DNA of 64,000 nucleotides from Prochlorococcus sp. AG-670-N10 (GTDB taxonomy: Bacteria; Cyanobacteriota; Cyanobacteriia; PCC-6307; Cyanobiaceae), in the NCBI GenBank assembly GCA_003209065.1, contig QCSX01000005.1:1-64000 (forward strand), given 5' to 3'. Position numbers and translations under genes: made by a program. Shown here in pieces: positions 36,954 through 45,461 of this stretch. The notes under the pieces were generated by a model. It was not told where the DNA came from and ran no database searches. It saw only the letters and a program-made list of their open reading frames with translations. Position 1 is the first letter of the stretch. Each line of letters begins with the position of its first letter.

Positions 36954-37571
36954 TTAGTTCTTATCTGAAAATTTAGTACTCAAACGCAATAAAGGGTTTC
37001 CAATTCCGGGCTTCAACAAATTTGAATTTTCGTCTTCTTCATCAATACAAGATGTATATATAACTTGTTGAGGAAATATCTTTGCTATTTCATTTAGTCC
37101 TTTATTGCTGCAAATGGATGATATTAATAAAATCCTATTAGATTCAACCCCTAAATTTTTTAAGTTAATAAGAGTTTCAATTGGATTTGATTTCATCTTT
37201 ATTTGATCTGAATAAACCATAACACCTACATTTTCTTCGATTTCTGTTGGTAATTCTCCTAACAAAAGAGTTGAATTTGGGATCACTTCTTTTGCCCCGT
37301 ACCATAGGGATAATCCTTCAGGCATTATCGCTATTACTTTTATTGGATAATCATTATTTATAAACACACCTTCTGCCTCTCCATTATCTGTTTTTATCGA
37401 CTCTTTTTTATATGGAAGCCAATCTCTTAACGCTTCATAAGTTAGCCATTTTCCTAATTGTTCATAGCCAGTTGAATATAAAATATTAGGAGTATTTTTC
37501 TCTCTTAAAATTGAAAGCCAATGTTTTATTAATGGATGAGGAGGAACAATAACCTTTAGTGACATTGCCAT
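36954..37571 (-). CDS. Degenerate uracil phosphoribosyltransferase homologue
   Basis: The N-terminal half follows cyanobacterial uracil phosphoribosyltransferase (VIVPPHPLIKHWLSILR, then LTYEALRDWLP), and IYTSCID plus LKPGIG mark the C-terminal half. The catalytic elements are gone. The PRPP loop, normally DPMLATGGS, reads SDQIKMKSN at about 121-129. The LRAGL region reads IMPEGL. The uracil-binding PGLGDAGDR segment is PGIGNPLLR. The 205-residue frame is open, so it is probably a maintained protein with another function, not a working Upp. The ATG at 37571 has AAAGGA six bases upstream; an ATG two codons later and a longer frame to 37598 are alternatives. Confidence 0.75.
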   Translation of the reverse strand: MAMSLKVIVPPHPLIKHWLSILREKNTPNILYSTGYEQLGKWLTYEALRDWLPYKKESIKTDNGEAEGVFINNDYPIKVIAIMPEGLSLWYGAKEVIPNSTLLLGELPTEIEENVGVMVYSDQIKMKSNPIETLINLKNLGVESNRILLISSICSNKGLNEIAKIFPQQVIYTSCIDEEDENSNLLKPGIGNPLLRLSTKFSDKN

Positions 37572-37633
37572 ATATTTTCCTTTAAGATGATAATACAAAC
37601 TTTAAAACCCTAGATCTAAAATACATTTTTATT

Positions 37634-38146
37634 ATGATTAAATCAATTAGTTTTCCTTCCCTTAAGAATGCTTTAATAACTATATTTTTTATCGGGATCC
37701 TATTTTTTAATTTTGTAAATTCTGCTTGGGCTAAACGACCTCCAGAAATAAGAAACCAGCAAGACCTTGATTTAGAGGAAGATATGCATGGTCAAGATCT
37801 TAGTGGTAATGAATTTGTAAAGTTCAATTTAAATGGATTTGATTTTAGTCAAAGTAACTTGGAGGGCGCAGTTTTTAATAATAGTAAATTACAAAACGCA
37901 ACTATGACTGGAGCTAACCTTAGTGACGCTTTAGCATATGCAACAGATTTTACAGACGCAGATCTTACAGATGTGAATTTTACAAATGCTTTATTAATGG
38001 AAAGTAATTTTGAAGGAGCTAAGATTGATGGTGCAGATTTTACTAATGCAGTTCTTAGCCGAATACAACAAAAAGAATTATGTGAAATAGCAAATGGTAC
38101 TAATAGTTCGACAGGAGAAAGTACAGAATATAGTCTTGGTTGTTAG
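37634..38146 (+). CDS. Lumenal pentapeptide-repeat protein
   Basis: A 170-residue protein with an N-terminal signal peptide (hydrophobic core about 15-30, likely cleavage after AWA at about 33) and about 15 tandem pentapeptide repeats of the A(D/N)LXX type (for example TDADL, TNALL, EGAKI, DGADF), which fold as a right-handed beta helix. The C-terminus with paired Cys around ELCEIANGTN and YSLGC resembles lumenal pentapeptide proteins such as the plant TL17 type. It probably resides in the thylakoid lumen or periplasm; function is unknown. cobW follows after ten bases. Confidence 0.88.
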   Translation: MIKSISFPSLKNALITIFFIGILFFNFVNSAWAKRPPEIRNQQDLDLEEDMHGQDLSGNEFVKFNLNGFDFSQSNLEGAVFNNSKLQNATMTGANLSDALAYATDFTDADLTDVNFTNALLMESNFEGAKIDGADFTNAVLSRIQQKELCEIANGTNSSTGESTEYSLGC

Positions 38147-38156
38147 AAAACATACT

Positions 38157-39212
38157 ATGAATAAAAGAATACCTGTAATTGTAATTTCTGGATTTCTTGG
38201 GTCAGGAAAGACTACTTTTTTAAGATATTTACTAAGAGAGAGCAATAAAAAATTTGGGTTAATAATTAACGAATTTGGTGATGTTGGGATTGATGGTGAC
38301 TTGGTTAAAAGCTGCAATGGCTGTAACGATTCTGATGAAGGTTGTATTATTGAATTAAATAATGGTTGTTTATGTTGCACCGTTCAAGATGATTTTATTC
38401 CCTCGATAAAATCACTTGTAAATTTTAATCCTGAGATAGAAGCAATAATCATTGAGACGAGTGGACTTGCCTTACCATTTCCATTGATACAAGCACTCAA
38501 TTGGCCTGAGATAAGGTCATCAATATATCTTGATCTCGTAATTTGCATAGTCAATGGAGAGTCAATGCTTAAGGGCTCTCCAATAAATGATTTAAATGAA
38601 ATAACTAATCAGTACGATGAGTTAAATAAGATTGACCATAATGCATCCATTGACGAACTCTTTGAAGAACAGTTAGAGGTTTCTGATATCGTTCTAATAT
38701 CTAGAGCAGATGTTTTAAATGAAAAAGAATTTAAATCTATCAAAAATACAATCAAAGAAAAGTTTAATTCAACTGTTCCTATTCTTAAATCCTTTAATGG
38801 CAAAATTGATTTAAAATATATATTTGATATTGATTTAAAAAAGGATAATTATAAAAAATTTATTTCTGAAGAACATGATCATAATCACGTTGAACTTGTC
38901 TCTGATTCGGTAAAGTTAAATTATTTTCTTGACAAAAAAGAATTTGAGAAAGAGATAGTAAATGTTTTAAGTGAAATTAATATTCTTCGAATAAAAGGAC
39001 GTATATGGATTCCAAATAAATCTTTGCCTTTGCAAATACAAATAGTTGGAAAAAAAATAAATACATGGTATGAAGAAGCACCTCTTAATTGTTGGAGACC
39101 AATTGAAAGTGGGGGACTTGAATTAGTCATAATTTCCTTTGATAACGAATCAATTAAGAAATTTATAAAAAAAATTAAAGAGAAATTTAAGGTTTTAAAC
39201 GTCCATAAATAA
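38157..39212 (+). CDS. cobW: CobW-type metal-binding P-loop GTPase
   Basis: A COG0523 GTPase thought to deliver a metal ion (cobalt, zinc or similar) to a client. Walker A GFLGSGKT is at 12-19. The CXCC metal motif is at 71-74 in NNGCLCCTVQDDF, and extra Cys at 53, 56 and 63 match the CobW-type insertion before IIELNNG. A His/Asp patch (EHDHNH, 239-244) precedes the C-terminal domain. I choose the ATG at 38157 because the longer frame from 38094 would run into the preceding gene. CobW links to cobalamin synthesis, but no cob genes are nearby, so a zinc-related role is possible. Confidence 0.88.
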   Translation: MNKRIPVIVISGFLGSGKTTFLRYLLRESNKKFGLIINEFGDVGIDGDLVKSCNGCNDSDEGCIIELNNGCLCCTVQDDFIPSIKSLVNFNPEIEAIIIETSGLALPFPLIQALNWPEIRSSIYLDLVICIVNGESMLKGSPINDLNEITNQYDELNKIDHNASIDELFEEQLEVSDIVLISRADVLNEKEFKSIKNTIKEKFNSTVPILKSFNGKIDLKYIFDIDLKKDNYKKFISEEHDHNHVELVSDSVKLNYFLDKKEFEKEIVNVLSEINILRIKGRIWIPNKSLPLQIQIVGKKINTWYEEAPLNCWRPIESGGLELVIISFDNESIKKFIKKIKEKFKVLNVHK

Positions 39213-39248
39213 TCATTTAATTTTATAGTAGTTTCTGGAAAAATTTCA

Positions 39249-39434
39249 TTGATTTCAAAATTGAAAATGGAAGATTCAAAAATTGCTTTTAAAGCTAGTA
39301 TCCTTACTGAAGATTCAATTCCTTGTTTTAAATTTATTTGTTCTAAATGTGCTGGGTCAGGTAATTTTAAAACTCCCGAAAACTCAAGAAGAACTTGTTT
39401 AGAATGTTTTGGTAAGGGTTATATAAACGTTTAA
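39249..39434 (+). CDS. Small DnaJ-like zinc-finger protein
   Basis: A 61-residue frame with a TTG start; an ATG six codons later at 39267 is an alternative. It carries two cysteine knuckles, CSKCAGSGNF and CLECFGKGYI, of the CxxCxGxG type found in DnaJ and in small thylakoid assembly proteins such as BSD2. Together they should bind one zinc ion. It starts 36 bases after cobW, a putative metal chaperone, so zinc delivery between the two is conceivable but unproven. Confidence 0.72.
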   Translation: MISKLKMEDSKIAFKASILTEDSIPCFKFICSKCAGSGNFKTPENSRRTCLECFGKGYINV

Positions 39435-39535
39435 TTAAATCTTTTTGTTTTTAATGATAAAAATATTTGTTTATTAATTAAAAGTACTTTTTTATTTAAA
39501 TTTAAACTATTCTTCTATTAGAAATATTTTTTTAA

Positions 39536-39787
39536 TTGGATCAATTTGAAGTTAAAGTTTTTATAAGGTTAAGACCTTCCGTTCTTGATCCAGCAGGAGA
39601 GGCAATAAAGTCTGCTTCAAGCAAACTTGGAGTTGCAGGAATTAAATCTTTAAGAATAGGAAAAATGATTGAAGTTAAAATCGAAAGTAATGAAGAAGAT
39701 ATTAAAGAAAAAATTGAATTATTATGTGATCGATTATTTGCTAATACAGTCATTGAAGACTATGAGTATTCAATAAATAAATTATAA
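39536..39787 (+). CDS. purS: Phosphoribosylformylglycinamidine synthase subunit PurS
   Basis: PurS is the small structural subunit that couples PurL to PurQ in the three-protein FGAM synthase of purine synthesis. The 83 residues show the family pattern KVFIRLRPSVLDPAGEAI, the KSLRIGKMIEV strand and the C-terminal LCDRLFANTVIEDYEY segment. The start is TTG at 39536. purQ begins at the next base after the stop codon. PurL is not in the window. Confidence 0.93.
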   Translation: MDQFEVKVFIRLRPSVLDPAGEAIKSASSKLGVAGIKSLRIGKMIEVKIESNEEDIKEKIELLCDRLFANTVIEDYEYSINKL

Positions 39788-40453
39788 ATGGCTACTTTTA
39801 CTGTTGGTATTGTCGTTTTCCCAGGTTCTAATTGTGATCGTGATGTTTCCTGGGCTTTAGAGGGTTGTTTAGACATTAAGACAAAATTCTTATGGCATGA
39901 ATCATCTGATTTGAATGATGTTGATTCAATTGTTTTGCCAGGAGGATTTAGTTATGGTGATTATTTAAGATGTGGTGCAATAGCAAGATTCTCTCCATTA
40001 ATAAACTCTTTACATGACTTTGTTAAAAGCGGAAGACGTGTATTAGGAATATGTAATGGGTTTCAGATTTTAACTGAATCAGGTTTTCTTCCGGGAGCAC
40101 TTGTTGCTAATAAAAATCTTAATTTCATTTGTGATGATGTTGACTTGAATGTGATCACTTCGAAAGGAGGTTGGTTTCAAAAGTTAAACGAAACACAAAA
40201 TATAAAATTACCAATAGCTCATGGAGAAGGTCGTTATCATTGCGATCAAGATACACTTAAAAAACTTACTGATAATGATTTAATTGCATTGAAATACAAA
40301 ACTAATCCTAATGGTTCTACCTCTGACATAGCAGGTATAACTAATGAAAAAGGAAATGTTTTAGGATTAATGCCTCATCCTGAAAGAGCTTGTGATGAAT
40401 CTATTGGCGGAATAGATGGTCTTTATACTTTGAAGTCTTTAATTACCCAATAA
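39788..40453 (+). CDS. purQ: Phosphoribosylformylglycinamidine synthase subunit PurQ (glutaminase)
   Basis: PurQ hydrolyses glutamine and passes ammonia to PurL for FGAM formation. This class I amidotransferase has nucleophile Cys89 in [10 protein letters not shown] and the partners His197 and Glu199 in LMPHPERA. The 221-residue length is normal. It directly abuts purS, forming a two-gene operon that ends in a strong intrinsic terminator overlapping its stop codon. Confidence 0.96.
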   Translation: MATFTVGIVVFPGSNCDRDVSWALEGCLDIKTKFLWHESSDLNDVDSIVLPGGFSYGDYLRCGAIARFSPLINSLHDFVKSGRRVLGICNGFQILTESGFLPGALVANKNLNFICDDVDLNVITSKGGWFQKLNETQNIKLPIAHGEGRYHCDQDTLKKLTDNDLIALKYKTNPNGSTSDIAGITNEKGNVLGLMPHPERACDESIGGIDGLYTLKSLITQ

Positions 40454-40486
40454 AAAAAAGACCTCGAATATTGAGGTCTTTTTTTA
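40452..40486 (+). terminator. Intrinsic terminator between purQ and fbaA, probably bidirectional
   Basis: An A-tract runs into GACCTC (40460-40465), a seven-base loop, then GAGGTC (40473-40478) and a T-tract. The A and T tracts extend the helix and supply U-tracts on both strands, so it should stop purQ transcription and that of the convergent fbaA gene. It begins within the purQ stop codon. It is the only classical terminator I could find in the window. Confidence 0.9.
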
Positions 40487-40505
40487 TTTTATCTATGCTT
40501 AAATA

Positions 40506-41579
40506 TTAAACTGCTGCTTTCACTTTTGGATCTAAGTTTCCTTTGGCATAAAGATCAGCGTAATAATTTGTGCTGCTTTGTTTGATCTTACTTGCCTGAC
40601 CTTCGCACCAGAATTGCTTATATCTATCTAGACAAACTTGCTTCATGTATTTTCTGGCAGGTTTATTAAAATGTCTTGGGTCGAAGTTGGCTGTGTCAGC
40701 AAAAGCAGCTTCTCTAACTGCTGCTGTAAATGCAAGTCTATTATCAGTATCAATATTTACTTTCCTTACCCCGTTTCTAATTCCCTCTTGAATTTCTTCT
40801 ACAGGTACACCGTATGTCTGTGGAATTTCTCCACCATATTTATTTATGATATCTAACCATTCTTGAGGAACTGAACTTGACCCATGCATTACAAGATGAG
40901 TATTTGGTAGGGCTTTATGGATCTCAGCAATTCTGCTTATAGCAAGAACCTCTCCTGTTGGCTTTCTTGTGAATTTATATGCCCCATGACTTGTTCCTAT
41001 TGCTATAGCTAAAGCATCAACTTTAGTTTTCGCTACAAAGTCTGCAGCTTCTTCAGGATCAGTTAAAAGCATATCTGTTGAAAGTTCACCTTCAAATCCA
41101 TGACCATCTTCAGCTTCACCTTTCCCTGTCTCTAAAGATCCTAAGCAACCTAATTCACCCTCAACACTAACCCCCACTGAATGAGCGAAATCTACTACCT
41201 TTTTTGTTACTGCGACATTATATTCATAACTTGCGGGTGTTTTTGCATCTGCCTCTAAAGATCCGTCCATCATTACTGATGTAAAACCATTAATAGCTGC
41301 TGAATAACAAGTTGATGGCTCATTACCATGATCTTGATGCATTACAACTGGAATATTTGGATAAGTTTCTGTTGCGGCAAGGATCAAGTGACGAAGGAAA
41401 ATTTCTCCAGCATAATTTCTTGCTCCTCTTGAAGCTTGTAGAATTACAGGGCTATCAGTTTCGTAAGCAGCCTCCATAATTGCTTGAACTTGTTCAAGAT
41501 TATTTACGTTAAAAGCTGGTATGCCGTAACCATTCTCGGCTGCGTGATCTAAAAGTAGTCTCAGTGGAACGAGGGCCAT
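40506..41579 (-). CDS. fbaA: Class II fructose-bisphosphate aldolase
   Basis: This zinc-dependent aldolase joins triose phosphates to fructose or sedoheptulose bisphosphate in the Calvin cycle and also serves glycolysis. The 357-residue protein has [10 protein letters not shown], the zinc-site HQDHG (81-85, Asp83 and His84), the GELGCLG segment, [13 protein letters not shown] and VMHGSSS. It is the ancestral cyanobacterial type. A non-homologous class I aldolase gene lies immediately upstream on the same strand, 155 bases away. The gap holds an AT-rich -10-like stretch (ATATATTAAA on the minus strand). Confidence 0.96.
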   Translation of the reverse strand: MALVPLRLLLDHAAENGYGIPAFNVNNLEQVQAIMEAAYETDSPVILQASRGARNYAGEIFLRHLILAATETYPNIPVVMHQDHGNEPSTCYSAAINGFTSVMMDGSLEADAKTPASYEYNVAVTKKVVDFAHSVGVSVEGELGCLGSLETGKGEAEDGHGFEGELSTDMLLTDPEEAADFVAKTKVDALAIAIGTSHGAYKFTRKPTGEVLAISRIAEIHKALPNTHLVMHGSSSVPQEWLDIINKYGGEIPQTYGVPVEEIQEGIRNGVRKVNIDTDNRLAFTAAVREAAFADTANFDPRHFNKPARKYMKQVCLDRYKQFWCEGQASKIKQSSTNYYADLYAKGNLDPKVKAAV

Positions 41580-41734
41580 AATTAAAAATTAATTAGATGC
41601 TTAAGAAAAAAATAAGCAATATGTTCCGAGAGTTTAATATATAGAGGTATCAAATGTCACGTCATTAGATATACAAATCACTAAAAATATGAAACTATTT
41701 AAATACCTAAGTGTATATTTTCTTTTTTCTTTTT

Positions 41735-42802
41735 TTAGTAAGTATAGCCAGCAACAAATAATTGCTCATCAGATGATGGTTGAGATCCTGCTACATATGA
41801 ACCTTTTGAAGCTTCAGAGTTAGCCTGAGCTCTAGCAATTAAAGCTTTTTGCCCGGCTTCTGTTTCGCTTCCTTTCCATGCCTTTAAACATGAATGCTGT
41901 AAAGCTCGTCCATAGGAGAATGAAACGTTCCATAAAGCTTTTCTATAAAGAGTATTCATGTTATTTAAATAAACTGAAGCAGCTTCTTCGCTTAAACCTC
42001 CAGACAGAAAAACAATTCCAGGAACTGATGCGGGTACGCATCTTTCCATTGTTCTTATTGTCATTTCAGCGACCTTCATAGGATCAGCTTTTGTTGGGCA
42101 CTCAGCCCCATTAACAGTCATTGAAGGTTTTAAGAGTGTTCCTTCAAGGAAAACTCCATTAGCCTGACAAGCTATGTATACCTGCTTAATAACTTCTTCT
42201 TGAACTTCGGCAGTTTTCTCAATAGTATGATCACCATCCATTAAAATTTCTGGTTCAATTATTGGTACTAATCCTGATTCCTGAACTGATCTAGCATATC
42301 TTGCTAATCCCCAAGCGTTTTCTTGTATTGATAATTTTGATGGGCAACCATCTTCTGTTATTTGTAAAACTGCCCTCCATTTTGCGAATCTTGCTCCTTG
42401 CTCGTAGTATTTTGCTGCTCTTTCAACTAATCCATCTAGACCAGAACAAAATGTTTCTACGTTTCCACCACCTGGAAGTGGATTTAAACCTTTATCAACT
42501 TTAATACCTGGTATGATTCCTAACTCATTAAGCTTTTGCACCATTGATTCCCCATCCTGATGGTTCTGAAAAAGTGTTTCTTCAAACAAAATTGCGCCAC
42601 TTATGTATTTACCAAGACCTTCCGTGGTGAAAAGCATTCCTCTATATGCTTTTCTATTCTCTTCAGTGTTTTCTACTCCAATACCTGCTAATCGTTTACC
42701 TACTGTTTTAGTTGATTCATCTACAGCTAATATTCCTTTACCTTTGGAAGCTAAATGTTGAGCATTTTCTTTAAGCTCTTTTTTGTAGTAATTTAATGCC
42801 AT
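41735..42802 (-). CDS. Class I fructose-bisphosphate aldolase, eukaryotic type
   Basis: A Schiff-base aldolase of the animal/plant/algal class. In 355 residues it has GKGILAVDEST (22-32), KVDKG (101-105), the catalytic Lys225 in LEGTLLKPSMTV, the LSGGLSEEAAS phosphate loop and the C-terminal tyrosine (ends GYTY) that is mechanistically important in class I enzymes. It shares no homology with the class II enzyme next door yet catalyses the same reaction. From memory, a red-algal plastid-type class I aldolase was reported next to the class II gene in some marine Prochlorococcus and Synechococcus as a eukaryote-to-cyanobacterium transfer; this arrangement matches. Codon use looks like that of its neighbours by eye. 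Confidence 0.95.
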   Translation of the reverse strand: MALNYYKKELKENAQHLASKGKGILAVDESTKTVGKRLAGIGVENTEENRKAYRGMLFTTEGLGKYISGAILFEETLFQNHQDGESMVQKLNELGIIPGIKVDKGLNPLPGGGNVETFCSGLDGLVERAAKYYEQGARFAKWRAVLQITEDGCPSKLSIQENAWGLARYARSVQESGLVPIIEPEILMDGDHTIEKTAEVQEEVIKQVYIACQANGVFLEGTLLKPSMTVNGAECPTKADPMKVAEMTIRTMERCVPASVPGIVFLSGGLSEEAASVYLNNMNTLYRKALWNVSFSYGRALQHSCLKAWKGSETEAGQKALIARAQANSEASKGSYVAGSQPSSDEQLFVAGYTY

Positions 42803-42905
42803 TCTTTAAAATTTCAGTTCAGTTGATTTTTCCAGAATATGAAGAAAAAATAAAATCAATTCAATACTTTATCGAGTAATAATTGTTACTCAGCAATGTA
42901 ATAAG

Positions 42906-44009
42906 CTAAATCTTTATAGAAATACCACTCTCAGAGGATCTTCTTATTGCTTCACAAACTCTTTGACTAGTAAGTCCCTCAGATAATCCAGGGATTACCG
43001 GTGTTTGATTATTGATACTCTCAGCCCATAAATTGTGAATTCTCTTAACAGGTGCAATTCTTCCATCCGACCAGGTTTTTTCAAAATTGTAGAGAGGATC
43101 AGCAGGCAAATTATATGTTTTATCCTCTTTGTTTGAAATTTTTAAATTAAAACCATGAACGTAATCTTTTTGGTTCTCACTCTTAAGGAAAAGTGACCCT
43201 TCACTTCCGTACACTTCCAAACTAAATCCTCTTCCATTTTTTGAAATCGAGGATAATGAAACCTGACATGGTATAAGAGCGCTATCGTAATTAGTTATTT
43301 CAAGGTTAGCTATACAAATATCTTCACTTGTTACTTCCAATTTCTTGGAGGAATTAGGCAAAGATCTTTCTTTGATTGATGTTGATACTTTTCCAGATAC
43401 CTTTATCGATTCTCCAAAAAACCAGTTCAACATGTCGAATGCATGAGTTCCCAAAGCTCCAATTACTCCTCCCCCTTTTTCTTTTAATGAATACCAGTTC
43501 CAGGCTCTCTTAGGATCAGATCTACTGCCCATTAGCCAATCAAGCTTAATTAAATAAATTTTACCTAAAATATTCTCATCAATTATTTTCTTGGTTTGTA
43601 GAAAAAGAGGCACTGCTCTATATTCAAAATCTACGCAAACACTCAAATTATTAATTAAGGATATTCTTTGGAGTTCTTCAATTTCTTCGGAAGTTAAGGC
43701 AACAGGTTTTTCTAATAAGAGATGTTTATTATTTTCTAGTGCTTCCTTTGCTAATTTAAATCTTGATTCAGGAGATGTAGCAATTATTATACCGTCGATA
43801 TCTTTAGATTTAACTAATTTTTCCCAATTATGGTAAAAATTTAAACCGGTTTCTTTCTCTAATGATGGTCCTTTTTCTTTTTTATAATGATAAATTGCAG
43901 TTGGAATTAAGTAATCTGATTCTTTTAAAGCTTCCAAATGAATTTTTTTTCCAAAGCCTAAGCCAGCAATTGCGATTCTTAATTTTCGTGAAATATTAAT
44001 TTTAGTCAT
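42906..44009 (-). CDS. Gfo/Idh/MocA-family NAD(P)-dependent oxidoreductase
   Basis: A 367-residue two-domain oxidoreductase: a Rossmann N-terminus with AIAGLGFGKKIH (about 13-24), the family EKPVALTSEE motif with its catalytic-region Lys (about 97-106), and a C-terminal sheet domain starting near GKIYLIKLDW and containing GALGTHAFDMLNW. Substrates in this family are sugars, inositols or biliverdin-like compounds; none can be assigned here. The start ATG overlaps the TAA of the preceding gene (TAATG), coupling it to the small exported protein and accD unit. Confidence 0.87.
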   Translation of the reverse strand: MTKINISRKLRIAIAGLGFGKKIHLEALKESDYLIPTAIYHYKKEKGPSLEKETGLNFYHNWEKLVKSKDIDGIIIATSPESRFKLAKEALENNKHLLLEKPVALTSEEIEELQRISLINNLSVCVDFEYRAVPLFLQTKKIIDENILGKIYLIKLDWLMGSRSDPKRAWNWYSLKEKGGGVIGALGTHAFDMLNWFFGESIKVSGKVSTSIKERSLPNSSKKLEVTSEDICIANLEITNYDSALIPCQVSLSSISKNGRGFSLEVYGSEGSLFLKSENQKDYVHGFNLKISNKEDKTYNLPADPLYNFEKTWSDGRIAPVKRIHNLWAESINNQTPVIPGLSEGLTSQRVCEAIRRSSESGISIKI

Positions 44010-44398
44010 TAATTTATTCTTTCAGAACAACCTTTTTCAATAACAACATCAATAAGCTCATCATTATTTGAAGTTTGCCACTTTGAACCGAACTGTGGGA
44101 TCCCATTAATTGAAGTATCTTTAAATGTTTTATCATTACAATTAATTCTCATAACATAAAGAGATAATTCTTCTTTCTCACTTGGTTCTTTAGGATTTTT
44201 AAGGAACTTTGTTAAAACTGTTATTTCTCCAGCATTTGTTTCCTTAATACTTCCCATATCAATCCATTCCTTACCATCATTATTTTCTTTTAAAAGTACC
44301 CAATCTACATTACTAACAGCATATGCAAATTCAGAGTAATTAAAAATTAGAATTAAAAAGACAAAACATAAAGAAAAAAATTTAAAAATTTTTTTCAT
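44009..44398 (-). CDS. Small exported protein of unknown function
   Basis: A 129-residue protein when started at the ATG at 44398, four bases after the accD stop; a longer frame reaching into accD (to 44419) is less likely. The N-terminus is a clear signal peptide (KK, then a hydrophobic core) with probable cleavage after AYA at about residue 28. The mature part begins with a DWVLLKENNDGKEWIDMGS pattern that recalls surface-adhesin E-like domains, and holds two Cys (INCND, KGCSER) that could form a disulfide. Role unknown. Confidence 0.75.
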   Translation of the reverse strand: MKKIFKFFSLCFVFLILIFNYSEFAYAVSNVDWVLLKENNDGKEWIDMGSIKETNAGEITVLTKFLKNPKEPSEKEELSLYVMRINCNDKTFKDTSINGIPQFGSKWQTSNNDELIDVVIEKGCSERIN

Positions 44399-44402
44399 CT
44401 TT

Positions 44403-45281
44403 TTAATTTGATTCAACAAGTTTTTTTACACCATGGATTTTTAAAATTTTTGTCAGAGTACTCTTAAGTTCCTTTCTATTTACTATTGCATCAACAAATC
44501 CATGTTCTAAAAGATATTCCGCTGTTTGAAAATTGTCAGGTAATTTTTCTCTTAAAGTTTGTTCTATTACTCTTCTCCCGGCAAACCCAATAAGAGCTTT
44601 TGGTTCTGCTAATATTAAATCTCCTAACATCGCAAAACTAGCAGTAACTCCCCCCGTAGTTGGATGAGTTAATAAAGGCATGTAAAGAAGATTTTTAGCT
44701 CTATGTTTTTTTAGTGCGCCTGATATTTTTGCCATTTGCATAAGGCTTAACATTCCTTCTTGCATTCTTGCTCCACCAGAGGCACAAACAATTAAAATTG
44801 GATAGTTTTTAATTGTTGCTCTTTCAATAATTCTAGTAATCTTTTCTCCTACTACGGAACCCATTGATCCTCCCATAAATCTAAAATCCATAACTGCTAA
44901 TGCCAAAGGCATTGAATTAATGGAACATAAACCTGTTATTACTCCATCTTTGAGGCCAGTCCCTTCTTGACTCTCCTTTATGCGTTCTGAATAAGATCTC
45001 CTATCCTTAAATTGTAATGGATCAGTAGGACTTAATGAACCATCAAACTCTTTAAATGAATCTTTGTCAGCGATTATTTTAATTCTTTCATCGCTATTAA
45101 TCCTATTATGATGGTTACAATTACCGCACACATTAAAATTTGAAATTAAATCTTTTCTATAAGCAACTTGCCCACATTCTGAACATTTAACCCAAAGACC
45201 ATCACTTTCCTCAGGATCTTGAGAAACCTTCCCAACAAATTGATCTTTTCTCCTTGCGGCAAACCAGTCAATTAAAGACAC
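44403..45281 (-). CDS. accD: Acetyl-CoA carboxylase carboxyltransferase subunit beta
   Basis: AccD with AccA transfers carboxyl groups from biotin to acetyl-CoA, the first step of fatty acid synthesis. The 292-residue protein starts with GTG at 45281 and has the zinc ribbon Cys33, Cys36, Cys52 and Cys55 (KCSECG and CGNCNHH) and the crotonase-fold core with [11 protein letters not shown] and [15 protein letters not shown]. The 180-base region upstream, before prk, is AT-rich with no gene or clear hairpin. AccA is not in the window. Confidence 0.96.
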   Translation of the reverse strand: MSLIDWFAARRKDQFVGKVSQDPEESDGLWVKCSECGQVAYRKDLISNFNVCGNCNHHNRINSDERIKIIADKDSFKEFDGSLSPTDPLQFKDRRSYSERIKESQEGTGLKDGVITGLCSINSMPLALAVMDFRFMGGSMGSVVGEKITRIIERATIKNYPILIVCASGGARMQEGMLSLMQMAKISGALKKHRAKNLLYMPLLTHPTTGGVTASFAMLGDLILAEPKALIGFAGRRVIEQTLREKLPDNFQTAEYLLEHGFVDAIVNRKELKSTLTKILKIHGVKKLVESN

Positions 45282-45461
45282 AATATTTTCTGTTTAGTTC
45301 CATTTAAATCTAATTAAGGCCCTTTTATCAAGGAAGATATATAAATATTTGAAATTCTTTTTTAGTTAAGTTTTACAAATACCAAAAGAAGTTTACTTTT
45401 TTAAAATTCTGCCTTCAAAAATTATTTTTAAGTCTTTAGGAATTAGGAATTTAAAAATTTT

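Noticed and set aside
38094..38156. Upstream extension of cobW into the pentapeptide-repeat gene
   Set aside because: The extra 21 residues have no conserved character, and the ATG at 38157 directly precedes the conserved P-loop strand.
41878..42504. Plus-strand frames of 67 residues opposite the class I aldolase
   Set aside because: Antisense shadows with no supporting motif; the aldolase frame is complete with its catalytic Lys.
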